61,289 nt of DNA from contig JAHEIW010000015.1 of the NCBI GenBank assembly GCA_024639185.1, positions 1 to 61,289 of the forward strand. The letters run 5' to 3'. Source of the DNA: Deltaproteobacteria bacterium. GTDB lineage: Bacteria > Desulfobacterota > Desulfobacteria > Desulfobacterales > JAHEIW01. Below are positions 52,453 through 60,833 of this stretch, piece after piece. The position numbers and the translations under genes are program-made. Under the pieces are notes generated by a model that ran no database searches, had not been told where the DNA came from, and worked only from the letters and a program-made list of their open reading frames with translations. Position 1 is the first letter of the stretch. Each line of letters opens with the position of its first letter.

Positions 52453-52631
52453 GGTCATGTCATTTCCTGAAAAGCGATATGATGTTAATGGTGCCGGTGA
52501 CCCGATATTTGGGATTCAAAAAGGGAATGCGTCACACCTATTCGGGGATGCCCATCATCCCAAATCTCAGGTCACTGCGTTACTTTTTGGATAAATTTTC
52601 TGCAGATCGCTTTTCAGAAAATAACATGACC
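52453..52631. repeat. 179-bp MITE-like inverted repeat
   Basis: The 26-bp ends ggtcatgtcatttcctga... and its inverted partner at 52606-52631 differ at two positions by eye. Inner parts (ccgatatttgggat / atcccaaatctc) extend the pairing. An 86-codon frame across it has no RBS and is discarded. It lies between two regulatory genes. Confidence 0.75.
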
Positions 52632-52701
52632 TTTTGGCAGCATAATCGTAATAAATATGTGTTAAAAACAGTTTTGACCCATCACATTCTGGCTGTTGAT
52701 T

Positions 52702-54645
52702 ATGAATAACAAATTATTGATCGTTGATGACGAAGAAGGCATCCGCAAGGTCCTCAGCATTGCGCTAACCGACAGCGGGTATACGGTTTTTACCGCCCGG
52801 GACGGAAAAGAGGCCCTTGATATCTTCCACAAGGAAAATCCGCCGATCGTGCTGACCGACATTAAAATGCCCGGCATGGACGGAATCGAGCTTTTGAAAA
52901 CCCTGAAGCAGGAAAGTCCCGACACCGAAGTGATTATGATAACCGGCCACGGCGACATGGAGTTGGCGATTAAAAGTCTCAAGTATCAAGCCATCGATTT
53001 TGTCACCAAACCCATCAACGACGATGTGCTGGAAATTGCCTTAAACCGGGCACATGAAAAGATTCGCATGCGGCAGCAGTTGCGGCAATATACTGAAAAT
53101 CTTGAATCTCTGGTGCGTGAAAAATCTGCCAGGCTGGTCGAAATTGAACGGCAGGTTGCCGTCGGGCAGGCGGTTGAAGGGCTATCTTCCGCCATGCGTG
53201 CTATGGCCCTGGATCTGGAAGGCGGTTTAACTTATTTTAACGAAATGCCCTGCTATGTCTCCATTCACAGTCCGGAGCTAAAGGTGGTGGCTGTCAATCC
53301 ATTGTACCGGGACCGCCTGGGCGATAAGGTCGGCTGTAAAAGCTGGGAAATCTATAGCGGGAAAACCGGCACCCGGGGTAATTGTCCGGCCGGCCAGACC
53401 TATACCAGCGGCAAAGGACTTCGCACCCGGGCAATTGTTAAGACCGTAAGCGGTGAGAACGCACCGGTTATGGTCAACACCGCACCCATTCGAAATCAGG
53501 ACGGTGATGTTGAGCTGGTTGTGGAGATATCGGCCGATATAACCGAAGTCAAACGCCTGCAGGATGAATTGGATCGCAGCCGGCAGCGCTACCAGCAGCT
53601 TTTTGATGAAGTGCCCTGTTATATCTCGGTGCAGGACCGCCAATTTCAGCTGACGGCAGCCAATCGACGCTTTAAAGAGGATTTTGACGTAAAACAGGGG
53701 GCTTTTTGCCATGAAGTCTACAAGCATCGGGTCGAGCCGTGCCCGAACTGCCCGGTGGTCAAAACTTTTGAAGATGGTCGTTCTCATCACTCGGAGATGG
53801 TGGTCACGGCCAAATCCGGCGAGCGTTACAACGTTTTGATCTGGACGGCGCCCCTGCGCAACGCCAGCGGCGAGGTCACTCACGTCATGGAGATGTCCAC
53901 CAATATCACCCAGATTCGCGAGCTGCAGGACCATCTGTCTTCACTGGGGTTGAAGATCAGTTCCATATCACACGGGATCAAAGGCCTGCTGACCGGGTTG
54001 GACGGCGGTATGTATCTGGTGGAGTCCGGGTTTGCCGGGGACAAGCCGGAACGCGTTCAAGCAGGGTGGACGGATGTAAAAACGGTTGTCGATCGTATTC
54101 GCAAGCTGGTTCACAACATTCTTTTCTTTGCCAAGGAAAGAGAGCTCAAACGATCGCCGATTGATGGCCTGAACTTTGCCGAAGATGTGGCGGCGACAGT
54201 TGAAGCCAAAATAATGATAAATGACATCGACTTTATCCGTGACTTCGACGAAACAATCGGCACACTGAATATCGATGCGGGCGTCGTGCGACTGGCGCTG
54301 ATCAATATTTTGGAAAATGCGCTGGATGCCTGCCTCGAAGATCAGGCCGACAAAGAGCATCAAATCGTTTTTCGGGTTCAGCAGAATACCCGGCAGGTCA
54401 TTTTTGAAATTCAAGACAATGGAATTGGAATGGATCAGGAGACGTATGAAAACTTGTTTACCCTGTTTTTTTCCTCCAAAGGGAACAAGGGAACGGGGCT
54501 GGGACTTTTTATTGCCGATAAGGTCATCGACCAACACGGTGGAAAAATCGGCGTTGAATCGAAACCCGGGCACGGATCGAAATTTAAGATATCGATTCCG
54601 AAAATGGCACCGAAATCGAAACAATCCAAGGAGAAAAAGGAATGA
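52702..54645 (+). CDS. Receiver-PAS-PAS-histidine kinase hybrid
   Basis: A 647-residue protein. Receiver (about 1-122; LLIVDDEEGIRKVLSIALTD, Asp in VLTDIKMPGMDG) is followed by a coiled coil, PAS1 (about 172-290) with a Cys in GCKSWEIYSG and RGNCPAGQTY, and PAS2 (about 300-420) with FCHEVYKHRVEPCPNCPVV, a cysteine trio also seen in the haem-motif kinase. The H-box is degenerate, SSISHGIKGLLTGL; HATPase_c is complete (ILENALDACL, DNGIGM, GTGLGLFIADK). No strong RBS. It is translationally coupled to the PocR-domain gene (4-bp overlap). Confidence 0.9.
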   Translation: MNNKLLIVDDEEGIRKVLSIALTDSGYTVFTARDGKEALDIFHKENPPIVLTDIKMPGMDGIELLKTLKQESPDTEVIMITGHGDMELAIKSLKYQAIDFVTKPINDDVLEIALNRAHEKIRMRQQLRQYTENLESLVREKSARLVEIERQVAVGQAVEGLSSAMRAMALDLEGGLTYFNEMPCYVSIHSPELKVVAVNPLYRDRLGDKVGCKSWEIYSGKTGTRGNCPAGQTYTSGKGLRTRAIVKTVSGENAPVMVNTAPIRNQDGDVELVVEISADITEVKRLQDELDRSRQRYQQLFDEVPCYISVQDRQFQLTAANRRFKEDFDVKQGAFCHEVYKHRVEPCPNCPVVKTFEDGRSHHSEMVVTAKSGERYNVLIWTAPLRNASGEVTHVMEMSTNITQIRELQDHLSSLGLKISSISHGIKGLLTGLDGGMYLVESGFAGDKPERVQAGWTDVKTVVDRIRKLVHNILFFAKERELKRSPIDGLNFAEDVAATVEAKIMINDIDFIRDFDETIGTLNIDAGVVRLALINILENALDACLEDQADKEHQIVFRVQQNTRQVIFEIQDNGIGMDQETYENLFTLFFSSKGNKGTGLGLFIADKVIDQHGGKIGVESKPGHGSKFKISIPKMAPKSKQSKEKKE

Positions 54646-55154
54646 AACTAATCGACATCGCACCTGTAGAGAAATGGCTTGAACTCGAACAAAAAATTAA
54701 TGAGCGTTCCGGCCTAAATGCTTCGGTATTTGACGTGCAAGGCGTGCGCATTACCGAATTTAAACGCTGGGCGAACAAACTCTGCCCGCTTATAAAGTCC
54801 GATGAAAAAGGCCAGAACTATATCTGCGCTGTGGCGCATCAAAATATAGCCGCCCAAGCTGAGCGCACCCGACAGCCGGTCATCTCGGAATGTGATGCCG
54901 GGCTGATGAAACTGGTCGTTCCCATATTTGTCGATGGTGAATTCTTGGGGGTTGCCGGTGGTTGCGGTTATGTTTTAGGCAACGGCGAGGTTGATTCGTT
55001 TATGGTCAATAAAACCATCGGCATCGACAAAGAAAAACTAAAGGATCTGTCTGCCGACGTTCCGGTGATGACAATGGAACAGGCAAAGACGCATACCCGG
55101 TATATCCGCAATGAAGTCGATCAACTTGTAAAAGCGTTTGAAAAAATGGCATAA
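54642..55154 (+). CDS. PocR-domain sensory protein
   Basis: A 170-residue single-domain protein. Residues about 5-165 match the PocR ligand-binding fold: ASVFDVQGVRITEFKRWANK, CPLIKSDEKGQNYICAVAHQ, ECDAGLMKLVVPIFVDGEFL, GVAGGCGYVLGNGEV. Several cysteines could bind a small molecule or metal. The ATG overlaps the kinase stop, so both products probably work together, with this one sensing and the kinase signalling (inference). RBS AAGGAG lies in the end of the kinase gene. Confidence 0.85.
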   Translation: MKLIDIAPVEKWLELEQKINERSGLNASVFDVQGVRITEFKRWANKLCPLIKSDEKGQNYICAVAHQNIAAQAERTRQPVISECDAGLMKLVVPIFVDGEFLGVAGGCGYVLGNGEVDSFMVNKTIGIDKEKLKDLSADVPVMTMEQAKTHTRYIRNEVDQLVKAFEKMA

Positions 55155-55371
55155 AAACGAAAGCATGACATGTAAATGAACTGGCCCGCAAAGCCTCCGC
55201 TGTGCACAAAATAAAGATATGCCTTTCCAGATATTGACTTTTACTTCGGCGTGCACATATTCTCCATATTGCGAATTTTAGAATTTTATTAAGCCACTTG
55301 CAACTCTACGTTAACCTGGAAACCCATTAACCCAAAAACCATTTTATCTGCGCTTGTGAAAGGAGGATGCC

Positions 55372-55575
55372 ATGTCCGTTGCTAAAATAACCGAAATTTC
55401 TGCTTCATCTAAAAAGAGCTTTGATGATGCCCTCAAAGTCGGAGTCAAACGTGCCAACAAAACATTAAAGAATGTGAAAAGCGTGTGGATTAAAGATCAA
55501 CAGGCGGATATCAAAAATGGTAAGGTAACCGAATATAAAGTTCTTTTGAAGGTTACATTCGTGCTGACAAACTAA
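55372..55575 (+). CDS. Dodecin-family flavin-binding protein
   Basis: A 67-residue dodecin: MSVAKITEISASSKKSFDDA, then VKRANKTLKNVKSVWIKDQQ and VTEYKVLLKVTF. Dodecins form 12-mers that store or scavenge flavins and protect against photo- or redox damage. Single-gene transcript with AAAGGAGGATGCC before the ATG. A strong terminator follows 74 bp after the stop. Confidence 0.92.
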   Translation: MSVAKITEISASSKKSFDDALKVGVKRANKTLKNVKSVWIKDQQADIKNGKVTEYKVLLKVTFVLTN

Positions 55576-55648
55576 CGCTGTTTTTTCGGAAGGGTTTCCA
55601 AATGATCAAGCGTTTGAAACCCGTTGCGCTATCCGAATTCAAATCAGA

Positions 55649-55686
55649 AGGGATCCGTCCCGGGGCGGATCCCTCTTTTATTTTTT
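55649..55686 (+). terminator. Rho-independent terminator of the dodecin gene
   Basis: agggatccg / cggatccct with an 8-nt loop tccc gggg and a T-rich tail ctcttttatttttt. Confidence 0.85.
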
Positions 55687-55725
55687 ACCTGATACGAGAT
55701 CAAAGATGAAAAAACGTCTTTTGCT

Positions 55726-55899
55726 TCACTCCGATTTCCGTTTGGGAATATGTGCCCCGGCTTCGTAAATAAACAGGGCGCGAAACCCGTTTCCAAAATC
55801 ACCACCTGAAATAAAAAAATCATTGGCGCAAACGCCAGCCGGGTGCAAGCAGACGACCTTTCTGACCTGTCGCCATTGCGGACCTGCTTTAAAAAATAA
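55726..55899 (-). pseudogene. Unrecognised protein fragment, no start codon
   Basis: On the minus strand a frame of 57 codons without an ATG ends at a TGA (55726-55728). It reads FFKAGPQWRQVRKVVCLHPA, then GVCANDFFISGGDFGNGFRA and LFIYEAGAHIPKRKSE, which looks like real protein sequence. It sits just downstream of the terminator hairpin of the histone-like gene. I do not recognise it; it may be the remains of a gene or of a repeated element. Confidence 0.3.
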
Positions 55900-55943
55900 C
55901 GGGGAGTGTGATCATCATTTTTATATGATCACTGCTCCCCGTT
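55898..55943. terminator. Convergent terminator hairpin
   Basis: aacggggagtgtgatcat / atgatcactgctccccgtt with a small bulge, 22 bp after the stop of the minus-strand histone-like gene. TTTTTT follows on the minus strand, so it terminates that gene. Confidence 0.75.
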
Positions 55944-55965
55944 AGTTGTAAAAGCTTATAAGGGA

Positions 55966-56598
55966 CTACCGTTTTCTTCGGGTGGTCGCCTTTCTGGCAG
56001 CCGGCTTTTTCCTGGCAGCCGTTTTCTTTCTTGCCGCCGGTTTTCTCCTGGCGGTTGTTTTTTTTCTGGCCGTGGTTTTCTTTTTGGCGGCCGGTTTGCG
56101 TTTAGCGGTTGTTTTTTTTCTGGCTGTGGTTTTCTTTTTGGCGGCCGGTTTGCGTTTAGCAGTTGTTTTTTTCCTGGTGGTGGTTTTCTTTTTGGCGGCC
56201 GGTTTGCGTTTAGCGGTTGTTTTTTTTCTGGCTGTGGTTTTCTTTTTGGCCGCCGGTTTGCGTTTAGCGGTTGTTTTTTTCCTGGTGGTGGTTTTCTTTT
56301 TGGCGGCCGGTTTGCGTTTAGCGGTTGCTTTTTTCCTGGCTGTAGTTTTCTTTTTGGCGGCCGGTTTGCGTTTAGCGGTTGTTTTTTTTCTGGCCGTGGT
56401 TTTCTTTTTGGCGGCCGGTTTGCGTTTAGCGGTTGTTTTTTTTCTGGCTGTGGTTTTCTTTTTGGCCGCCGGTTTGCGTTTGGCAGCTGTTTTTTTCCGG
56501 GCCGTGGTTTTTCTTCTGGCAGCCGGTTTACGCGCCGTGGTTTTCTTTCGGGTTGTCGGTTTTTTTCTGGTGGTTGTCTTTTTCTTTGCAACAGGCAT
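55966..56598 (-). CDS. Histone H1-like Lys/Ala-rich repeat protein
   Basis: A 210-residue extremely basic protein composed of Lys, Ala, Thr, Arg and Pro. An 18-residue (54-bp) unit, KRKPAAKKKTTARKKTTA and variants, is repeated about eight times, and the ends are degenerate. It resembles bacterial H1-like proteins (AlgP, Hc1) that bind and compact DNA. The RBS AAGGAGATTGCC precedes the ATG. The minus-strand frame is real and the hydrophobic plus-strand frame over the same region is an antisense shadow. Repeat number may vary between strains (inference). Confidence 0.88.
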   Translation of the reverse strand: MPVAKKKTTTRKKPTTRKKTTARKPAARRKTTARKKTAAKRKPAAKKKTTARKKTTAKRKPAAKKKTTARKKTTAKRKPAAKKKTTARKKATAKRKPAAKKKTTTRKKTTAKRKPAAKKKTTARKKTTAKRKPAAKKKTTTRKKTTAKRKPAAKKKTTARKKTTAKRKPAAKKKTTARKKTTARRKPAARKKTAARKKPAARKATTRRKR

Positions 56599-56864
56599 GG
56601 CAATCTCCTTCTAAAGATTGATTTTGGGGCAGGGCTGGCTGCCTCTTTAATTATATCTAAAACGAAACAAAGCTATCTTGTGTAAGTAGAAATTATAATA
56701 TACAATATGTTGTAGGTCAACGGTTTTTTAACCGTTGAATCGGTCTAAGCCTATAATTCACAAAATTGGATGCACCAGAGGCGCCCTGTTATTCTGGCAG
56801 GTTGCCATGGCTCTCGGCAAGTATACATACCGGGCAACAACCGCCCTGCGCAATCGTGCTTGCC

Positions 56865-56984
56865 TTAAGTATTCGAGATTAACCAGCGGACGATATAGCT
56901 TAGCAGGAAGGCTGCCATCAATCCCCCGCACCAGAGCGCCGCAAACCATACCCACTGCCGCCGCTTATCAGTAGCTGCTTTCAT
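56865..56984 (-). CDS. CydX-like / DUF2474-type small subunit
   Basis: A 39-residue single-pass protein with one hydrophobic segment, WVWFAALWCGGLMAAFLLSY. Its start lies inside cydB (17-bp overlap) and is preceded by AGGGG at a slightly long spacing. CydX-type small proteins overlapping or following cydB stabilise cytochrome bd oxidase in other bacteria; the length, single helix and position match. No homology search was possible. Confidence 0.7.
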   Translation of the reverse strand: MKAATDKRRQWVWFAALWCGGLMAAFLLSYIVRWLISNT

Positions 56985-57987
56985 GAGATGCTTTTCCCCT
57001 GAAGAGATAGTAGCAGTATCCCACATAAAGAAGAATCAACGGCAGCATAATGGCAGTGCCGATCAGCAGCAACGACTGTGATTCCGGTGCTGCTGCTGCC
57101 TGCCGAAACGTAATCTTGAAGGGCACGATATACGGCCACATGCTGATGGCAATACCGAGATAGCCGGTCAGAAAAACACCGAAGCTCAGCAAAAACGGCC
57201 GTATCTCTCGCTCTGTGTGCAGATCGCGCCAGATAACGATCAACATGATTAAACTGGCCGCCGGGATGGGTAGCAGAAAAAAGAAGTTGGGCAGGCTGAA
57301 CCACAGCGATCGAATTTCTGGATTCATGATCGGCATGCTGATGCTGACGGCCGCCAGAAACAAAGCCACAAAGCCGATCGCATAGGAAGCGCTTTTGCGT
57401 GCCCAGGTCTGGGTTTCACCATCGGTTTTGACCACCAGCCAGGTGCCGCCCAGTAAAGCATAACCAAACACAACCGCAACACCGGTCATGATACTGTAAG
57501 CGTTTAGCCAGTCAAAAGCCCCGCCGGCGTAATTGCGGCCTTCGACTTCGATTCCCTGTACGATAGCGCCGATAATCACCCCCTGCATCAGGGCCGTCAG
57601 AAGGGAGCCGAAATGAAAAGCATAATCCCAGATGCGGCGGTATTTGCCCGTGTCTTTAAAGCGAAACTCAAATGCAACTCCCCGGAAGATAAGCCCCAAC
57701 AACATAACGATTATCGGGATGTAAAGCGCCGGCATCAGGACCACAAATGCCAGTGGAAAAGCGGCCAGCATCCCGCCGCCACCCAGGATCAGCCAGGTTT
57801 CGTTGCCGTCCCAAAACGGAGCGATTGAATTCATCATGCGGTCCCGGCAGCGGTCGGTGGGTGCGAACGGGAAAAGAATACCCACTCCCAGGTCAAAACC
57901 GTCCAGCAGTATGTACAGGAAAATGGCGGTGGCAATGAGCCCGAACCATATCAGCGGCAAATCTACCAGACTTTCAAAACTAAACAT
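56968..57987 (-). CDS. cydB: Cytochrome bd ubiquinol oxidase subunit II
   Basis: A 339-residue integral membrane protein with about eight hydrophobic segments. MFSFESLVDLPLIWFGLIAT and LLDGFDLGVGILFPF at the N-terminus, APFWDGNETWLILGGGGMLA, and FRGVAFEFRFKD are CydB hallmarks. Start 57987 follows AAAGGAGGCCAAA, overlapping the cydA stop by 8 bp, and gives the normal family length. It forms the oxygen-reducing heterodimer with CydA. Confidence 0.95.
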   Translation of the reverse strand: MFSFESLVDLPLIWFGLIATAIFLYILLDGFDLGVGILFPFAPTDRCRDRMMNSIAPFWDGNETWLILGGGGMLAAFPLAFVVLMPALYIPIIVMLLGLIFRGVAFEFRFKDTGKYRRIWDYAFHFGSLLTALMQGVIIGAIVQGIEVEGRNYAGGAFDWLNAYSIMTGVAVVFGYALLGGTWLVVKTDGETQTWARKSASYAIGFVALFLAAVSISMPIMNPEIRSLWFSLPNFFFLLPIPAASLIMLIVIWRDLHTEREIRPFLLSFGVFLTGYLGIAISMWPYIVPFKITFRQAAAAPESQSLLLIGTAIMLPLILLYVGYCYYLFRGKASHESSY

Positions 57988-59383
57988 TTTGGCCTCCTTT
58001 CTCACCGGCCATATCGGTGACAATTGGAGGTTTGTCAACCCCATGATCACCGTAAGCTTGTGGCTCGCCCTCGGGGCCTTTGCCGATCAGTTTTAATATG
58101 TAGTAACTGCCGGCACCGAACACGAAAATATAGACAATCACAAAGGCAGTCAGGGAAATGGCAATAGAAGTGCCCATTACCGGGGAGGTCGCATCTGATG
58201 TTCGCATCAGGTTATAGACGATCCAGGGCTGCCGGCCCACTTCGGTTACAAACCATCCGGCCAGCACGGCGAGAAAGCCGGCCGGTGTCAGGGCCATGCA
58301 CCAGACCTGAAACCAGCGCGTGTCAAACAGACGCTTCCTGATATATAAAATGATGGCGAGTACGCCGGTTGCAATCATCAGTACGCCAATGCCCACCATC
58401 AGGCGAAAGGCCCAGAATACCAGCGCCACCGGCGGGCGCTCGTCTGGCGACCACTCTTTAAGACCCTTGACTTCACCGTCAAGGTCGTGGGTCAGGATCA
58501 GACTGGACAACTTTGGGATTTCGAGGGCGAATTTGGTGGTTTCCGCTTCCTGATCCGGCAAGCCAAAAAGGGCCAGGGGCGCACCGCGTTTAGTTTCCCA
58601 CAAACCTTCCATGGCGGCCACCTTGGCCGGCTGGTGCTCGAGTGTGTTGAGCCCGTGAAGATCACCGAACAACCCCTGCATCGGGGCTACGAAAATGGCC
58701 ATGATCATGGCCATGCCAAACATTACCCGGGCATGCTGCACATGGCGTTGTCGCCACAGGTAATAAGCGCCGATGCCGGCCACCGTAAAGGCGGTCGTCA
58801 AATAAGCAGCGGTGACCATATGCACAAAACGGAAGGGAAAAGAGGGATTAAAGATTATTTCCAGCCAGCTGGTGGGATACAGCAAATCATCCTGGCCTAC
58901 CCGAAATCCCTGCGGTGTTTGCATCCAGCTGTTAGCAGATAGAATCCAAAAGGCTGAAATCAAAGTCCCGACTGCAACAATGATGGTTGAGGCAAAGTGC
59001 ATTTTAGGGCTGACACGATTCCAACCAAACAACATCACCCCCAAGAACGAGGCCTCTAAAAAAAAGGCCGTCAAAACTTCATAGCCCAGCAACGGCCCGA
59101 TCACATTGCTGCCGGCGTCGACGAATCTCGACCAGTTGGTGCCGAACTGAAACGGCATGACCACACCGGAAACCACGCCCATGCCGAAGGTGACCGCAAA
59201 GATCTTAACCCACATGCGGTAGACATCGGCGTAGACCTGATTGCCAGTTTTAAGCCAGCGCCATTCGAGCATCGCCAGCCAGCTGGCCAGCCCGATGGTA
59301 AAGGCTGGAAAGAGAATGTGAAATGAAATGATGAACGCAAATTGAATGCGGGCCAAAAAGGTGGGATCTAGATTCTCAAACAT
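57980..59383 (-). CDS. cydA: Cytochrome bd ubiquinol oxidase subunit I
   Basis: A 467-residue membrane protein with about nine hydrophobic segments. The quinol-oxidation site motif EVGRQPWIVYNLMRT is present. FHILFPAFTIGLA carries the high-spin haem ligand and WILSANSWMQTPQGF is conserved. The Q-loop is short, as in many bd oxidases outside enteric bacteria. In sulfate reducers such oxidases protect against oxygen. A CydX-like gene follows in the same operon. Confidence 0.95.
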   Translation of the reverse strand: MFENLDPTFLARIQFAFIISFHILFPAFTIGLASWLAMLEWRWLKTGNQVYADVYRMWVKIFAVTFGMGVVSGVVMPFQFGTNWSRFVDAGSNVIGPLLGYEVLTAFFLEASFLGVMLFGWNRVSPKMHFASTIIVAVGTLISAFWILSANSWMQTPQGFRVGQDDLLYPTSWLEIIFNPSFPFRFVHMVTAAYLTTAFTVAGIGAYYLWRQRHVQHARVMFGMAMIMAIFVAPMQGLFGDLHGLNTLEHQPAKVAAMEGLWETKRGAPLALFGLPDQEAETTKFALEIPKLSSLILTHDLDGEVKGLKEWSPDERPPVALVFWAFRLMVGIGVLMIATGVLAIILYIRKRLFDTRWFQVWCMALTPAGFLAVLAGWFVTEVGRQPWIVYNLMRTSDATSPVMGTSIAISLTAFVIVYIFVFGAGSYYILKLIGKGPEGEPQAYGDHGVDKPPIVTDMAGEKGGQNV

Positions 59384-59516
59384 AAGCAGCTCCCCGGGAT
59401 TAAAAGGTACCGATATGGTTCAGACTGTAAGAATCTAAGGTAATGCTATACAATCATGTGTCAATAGAATAGTGTTGGCTTTTATCGAAGTTGTTTTTTA
59501 AAGTCAATACTGACGC

Positions 59517-60113
59517 TTAAGCCCTGTCAAATAAGGTCATTAAAACGTAGAGCAACAGGATACTGCCCGGAAACACAAGCACAGCGATCGCCCAATCAGC
59601 CCATGAAGTCGGTTTAACATTTCTTTTAACGATTAGCGATTCGTCGATGTGTGTTCGGTTTTTTCTGACAAAATCCTGAGCATAATGGGGCATGACCTGG
59701 TCGGCCATGTATCTTTTGAAGTCTTGATCGATGCGTTCGGCGGATACGGACCAGCCTTCGGCGGATTTATGAAACAAATCATATTCCGTCTGCCCGGTGG
59801 CCAGGGAAATCATATATAGTGAGTTTTGGCGTGCCTTTAACTCATCCCGGCTGTCGTTTTGAAATTTGCGAACCATATACCAGAACAGGTATCCCACCAG
59901 CAGCAGTGCGCAGATCCCGGCAGTCAAGTGAAAACCGGATGCATGCCGGGGCGATTCGATCGCCTCGTTTTCAATTTGCATTAGCTGCATCTGTGACATT
60001 GCATTAATATTTTCCGGCCGGTCCACCGGGCTGGCCAATAGAAAAACCGCCATGCCCAGCATTCCCAGCAAAATTGCGGCATAAATACTTCTGAATGTTT
60101 TCGTTTTATTCAT
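59517..60113 (-). CDS. Three-helix membrane protein, function unknown
   Basis: A 198-residue protein with hydrophobic segments at about 10-28, 63-81 and 170-192. The soluble part contains LYMISLATGQTEYDLFHKSA and a charged C-terminal-half with DESLIVKRNVKP. No motif is recognised. It lies 133 bp upstream of cydA on the same strand and may belong with it. RBS AAAAGGAACG precedes the ATG. Confidence 0.7.
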   Translation of the reverse strand: MNKTKTFRSIYAAILLGMLGMAVFLLASPVDRPENINAMSQMQLMQIENEAIESPRHASGFHLTAGICALLLVGYLFWYMVRKFQNDSRDELKARQNSLYMISLATGQTEYDLFHKSAEGWSVSAERIDQDFKRYMADQVMPHYAQDFVRKNRTHIDESLIVKRNVKPTSWADWAIAVLVFPGSILLLYVLMTLFDRA

Positions 60114-60833
60114 TTCGGCACGTTCCTTTTAAAAGCTGTGTATCGCCAAATACTCAAAACATCGAATGGCAATTCCAAACTCAGTAAACTTCACAAATCT
60201 AAGACGCGAACGATGTGATTCAGGTAAAGTTCGGTATAAAACAACTGATTTGCAGGCAATACTTATGTTTTCCAGAATATGCTTGTCATCAAACAGCATT
60301 TTGTCAACCATGGCTCTTGTTTCGGTGCTGTATGAAACAGTATCGGATTTCTGCGAAAAGAGGAGACCATGATATTTCCCATTCCAGCGGACAATTTTAT
60401 TCTGCGGGATGTGAAAGGGTATAGTGGCACGATTTGAATTTATTTATTTAACCCATTGCCATATAAACGGGATCTGATCTTTCGTTACGCCCCCTTATGC
60501 ATGAGTTTGCACGATGCAGTCGTTGATGATTCATGTAGCGCTCGAATTAACAAAACTTCCTGATGCCTCAATTATTTTGATACGCGTATCACCGCATCAT
60601 TCCTAAAACAGGTGCGCAAAGCGGCCAGATCGCTTTTGATCCTGCGGGCGCGACTAGATTGAAACCGGATATGTGAGGGTTTCACACAAGATCAGGAAAA
60701 AACAAATCCCTTTTTCAAGCATGTCCGAACAGGTCCTTTGCTCTCCGATGACATTTTGATTTTCGGTATTAACTTATCAATTTAATTGGACACTTCTTAA
60801 TTGGACACTCGAGCAAGGTGGAGCCATCCTGTG
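60114..60833. other. Long intergenic region, no gene recognised
   Basis: About 720 bp without a convincing frame; a minus-strand frame near 60129-60311 has no RBS and looks random. Just before the rhodanese gene, ttaattggacac occurs twice (60782-60793 and 60797-60808), which may be a regulator site. No terminator or repeat-array is clear. Confidence 0.4.

Noticed and set aside
52449-52709. 86-codon plus-strand frame before the receiver-PAS kinase
   Set aside because: It covers the 179-bp inverted repeat and lacks an RBS; the codons are dictated by the repeat arms.
56061-56490. 54-bp tandem repeats that could suggest a CRISPR array
   Set aside because: The units are contiguous without spacers and keep the reading frame of a Lys/Ala-rich H1-like protein with its own RBS.
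55982-56614. 210-codon hydrophobic plus-strand frame
   Set aside because: It is the antisense of the Lys/Ala repeat gene; its all-Phe/Leu/Ala/Val composition follows from that and it has no RBS.
60129-60311. 60-codon minus-strand frame upstream of the three-helix membrane-protein gene
   Set aside because: No RBS, no recognisable domain, and composition that looks like translated intergenic DNA.
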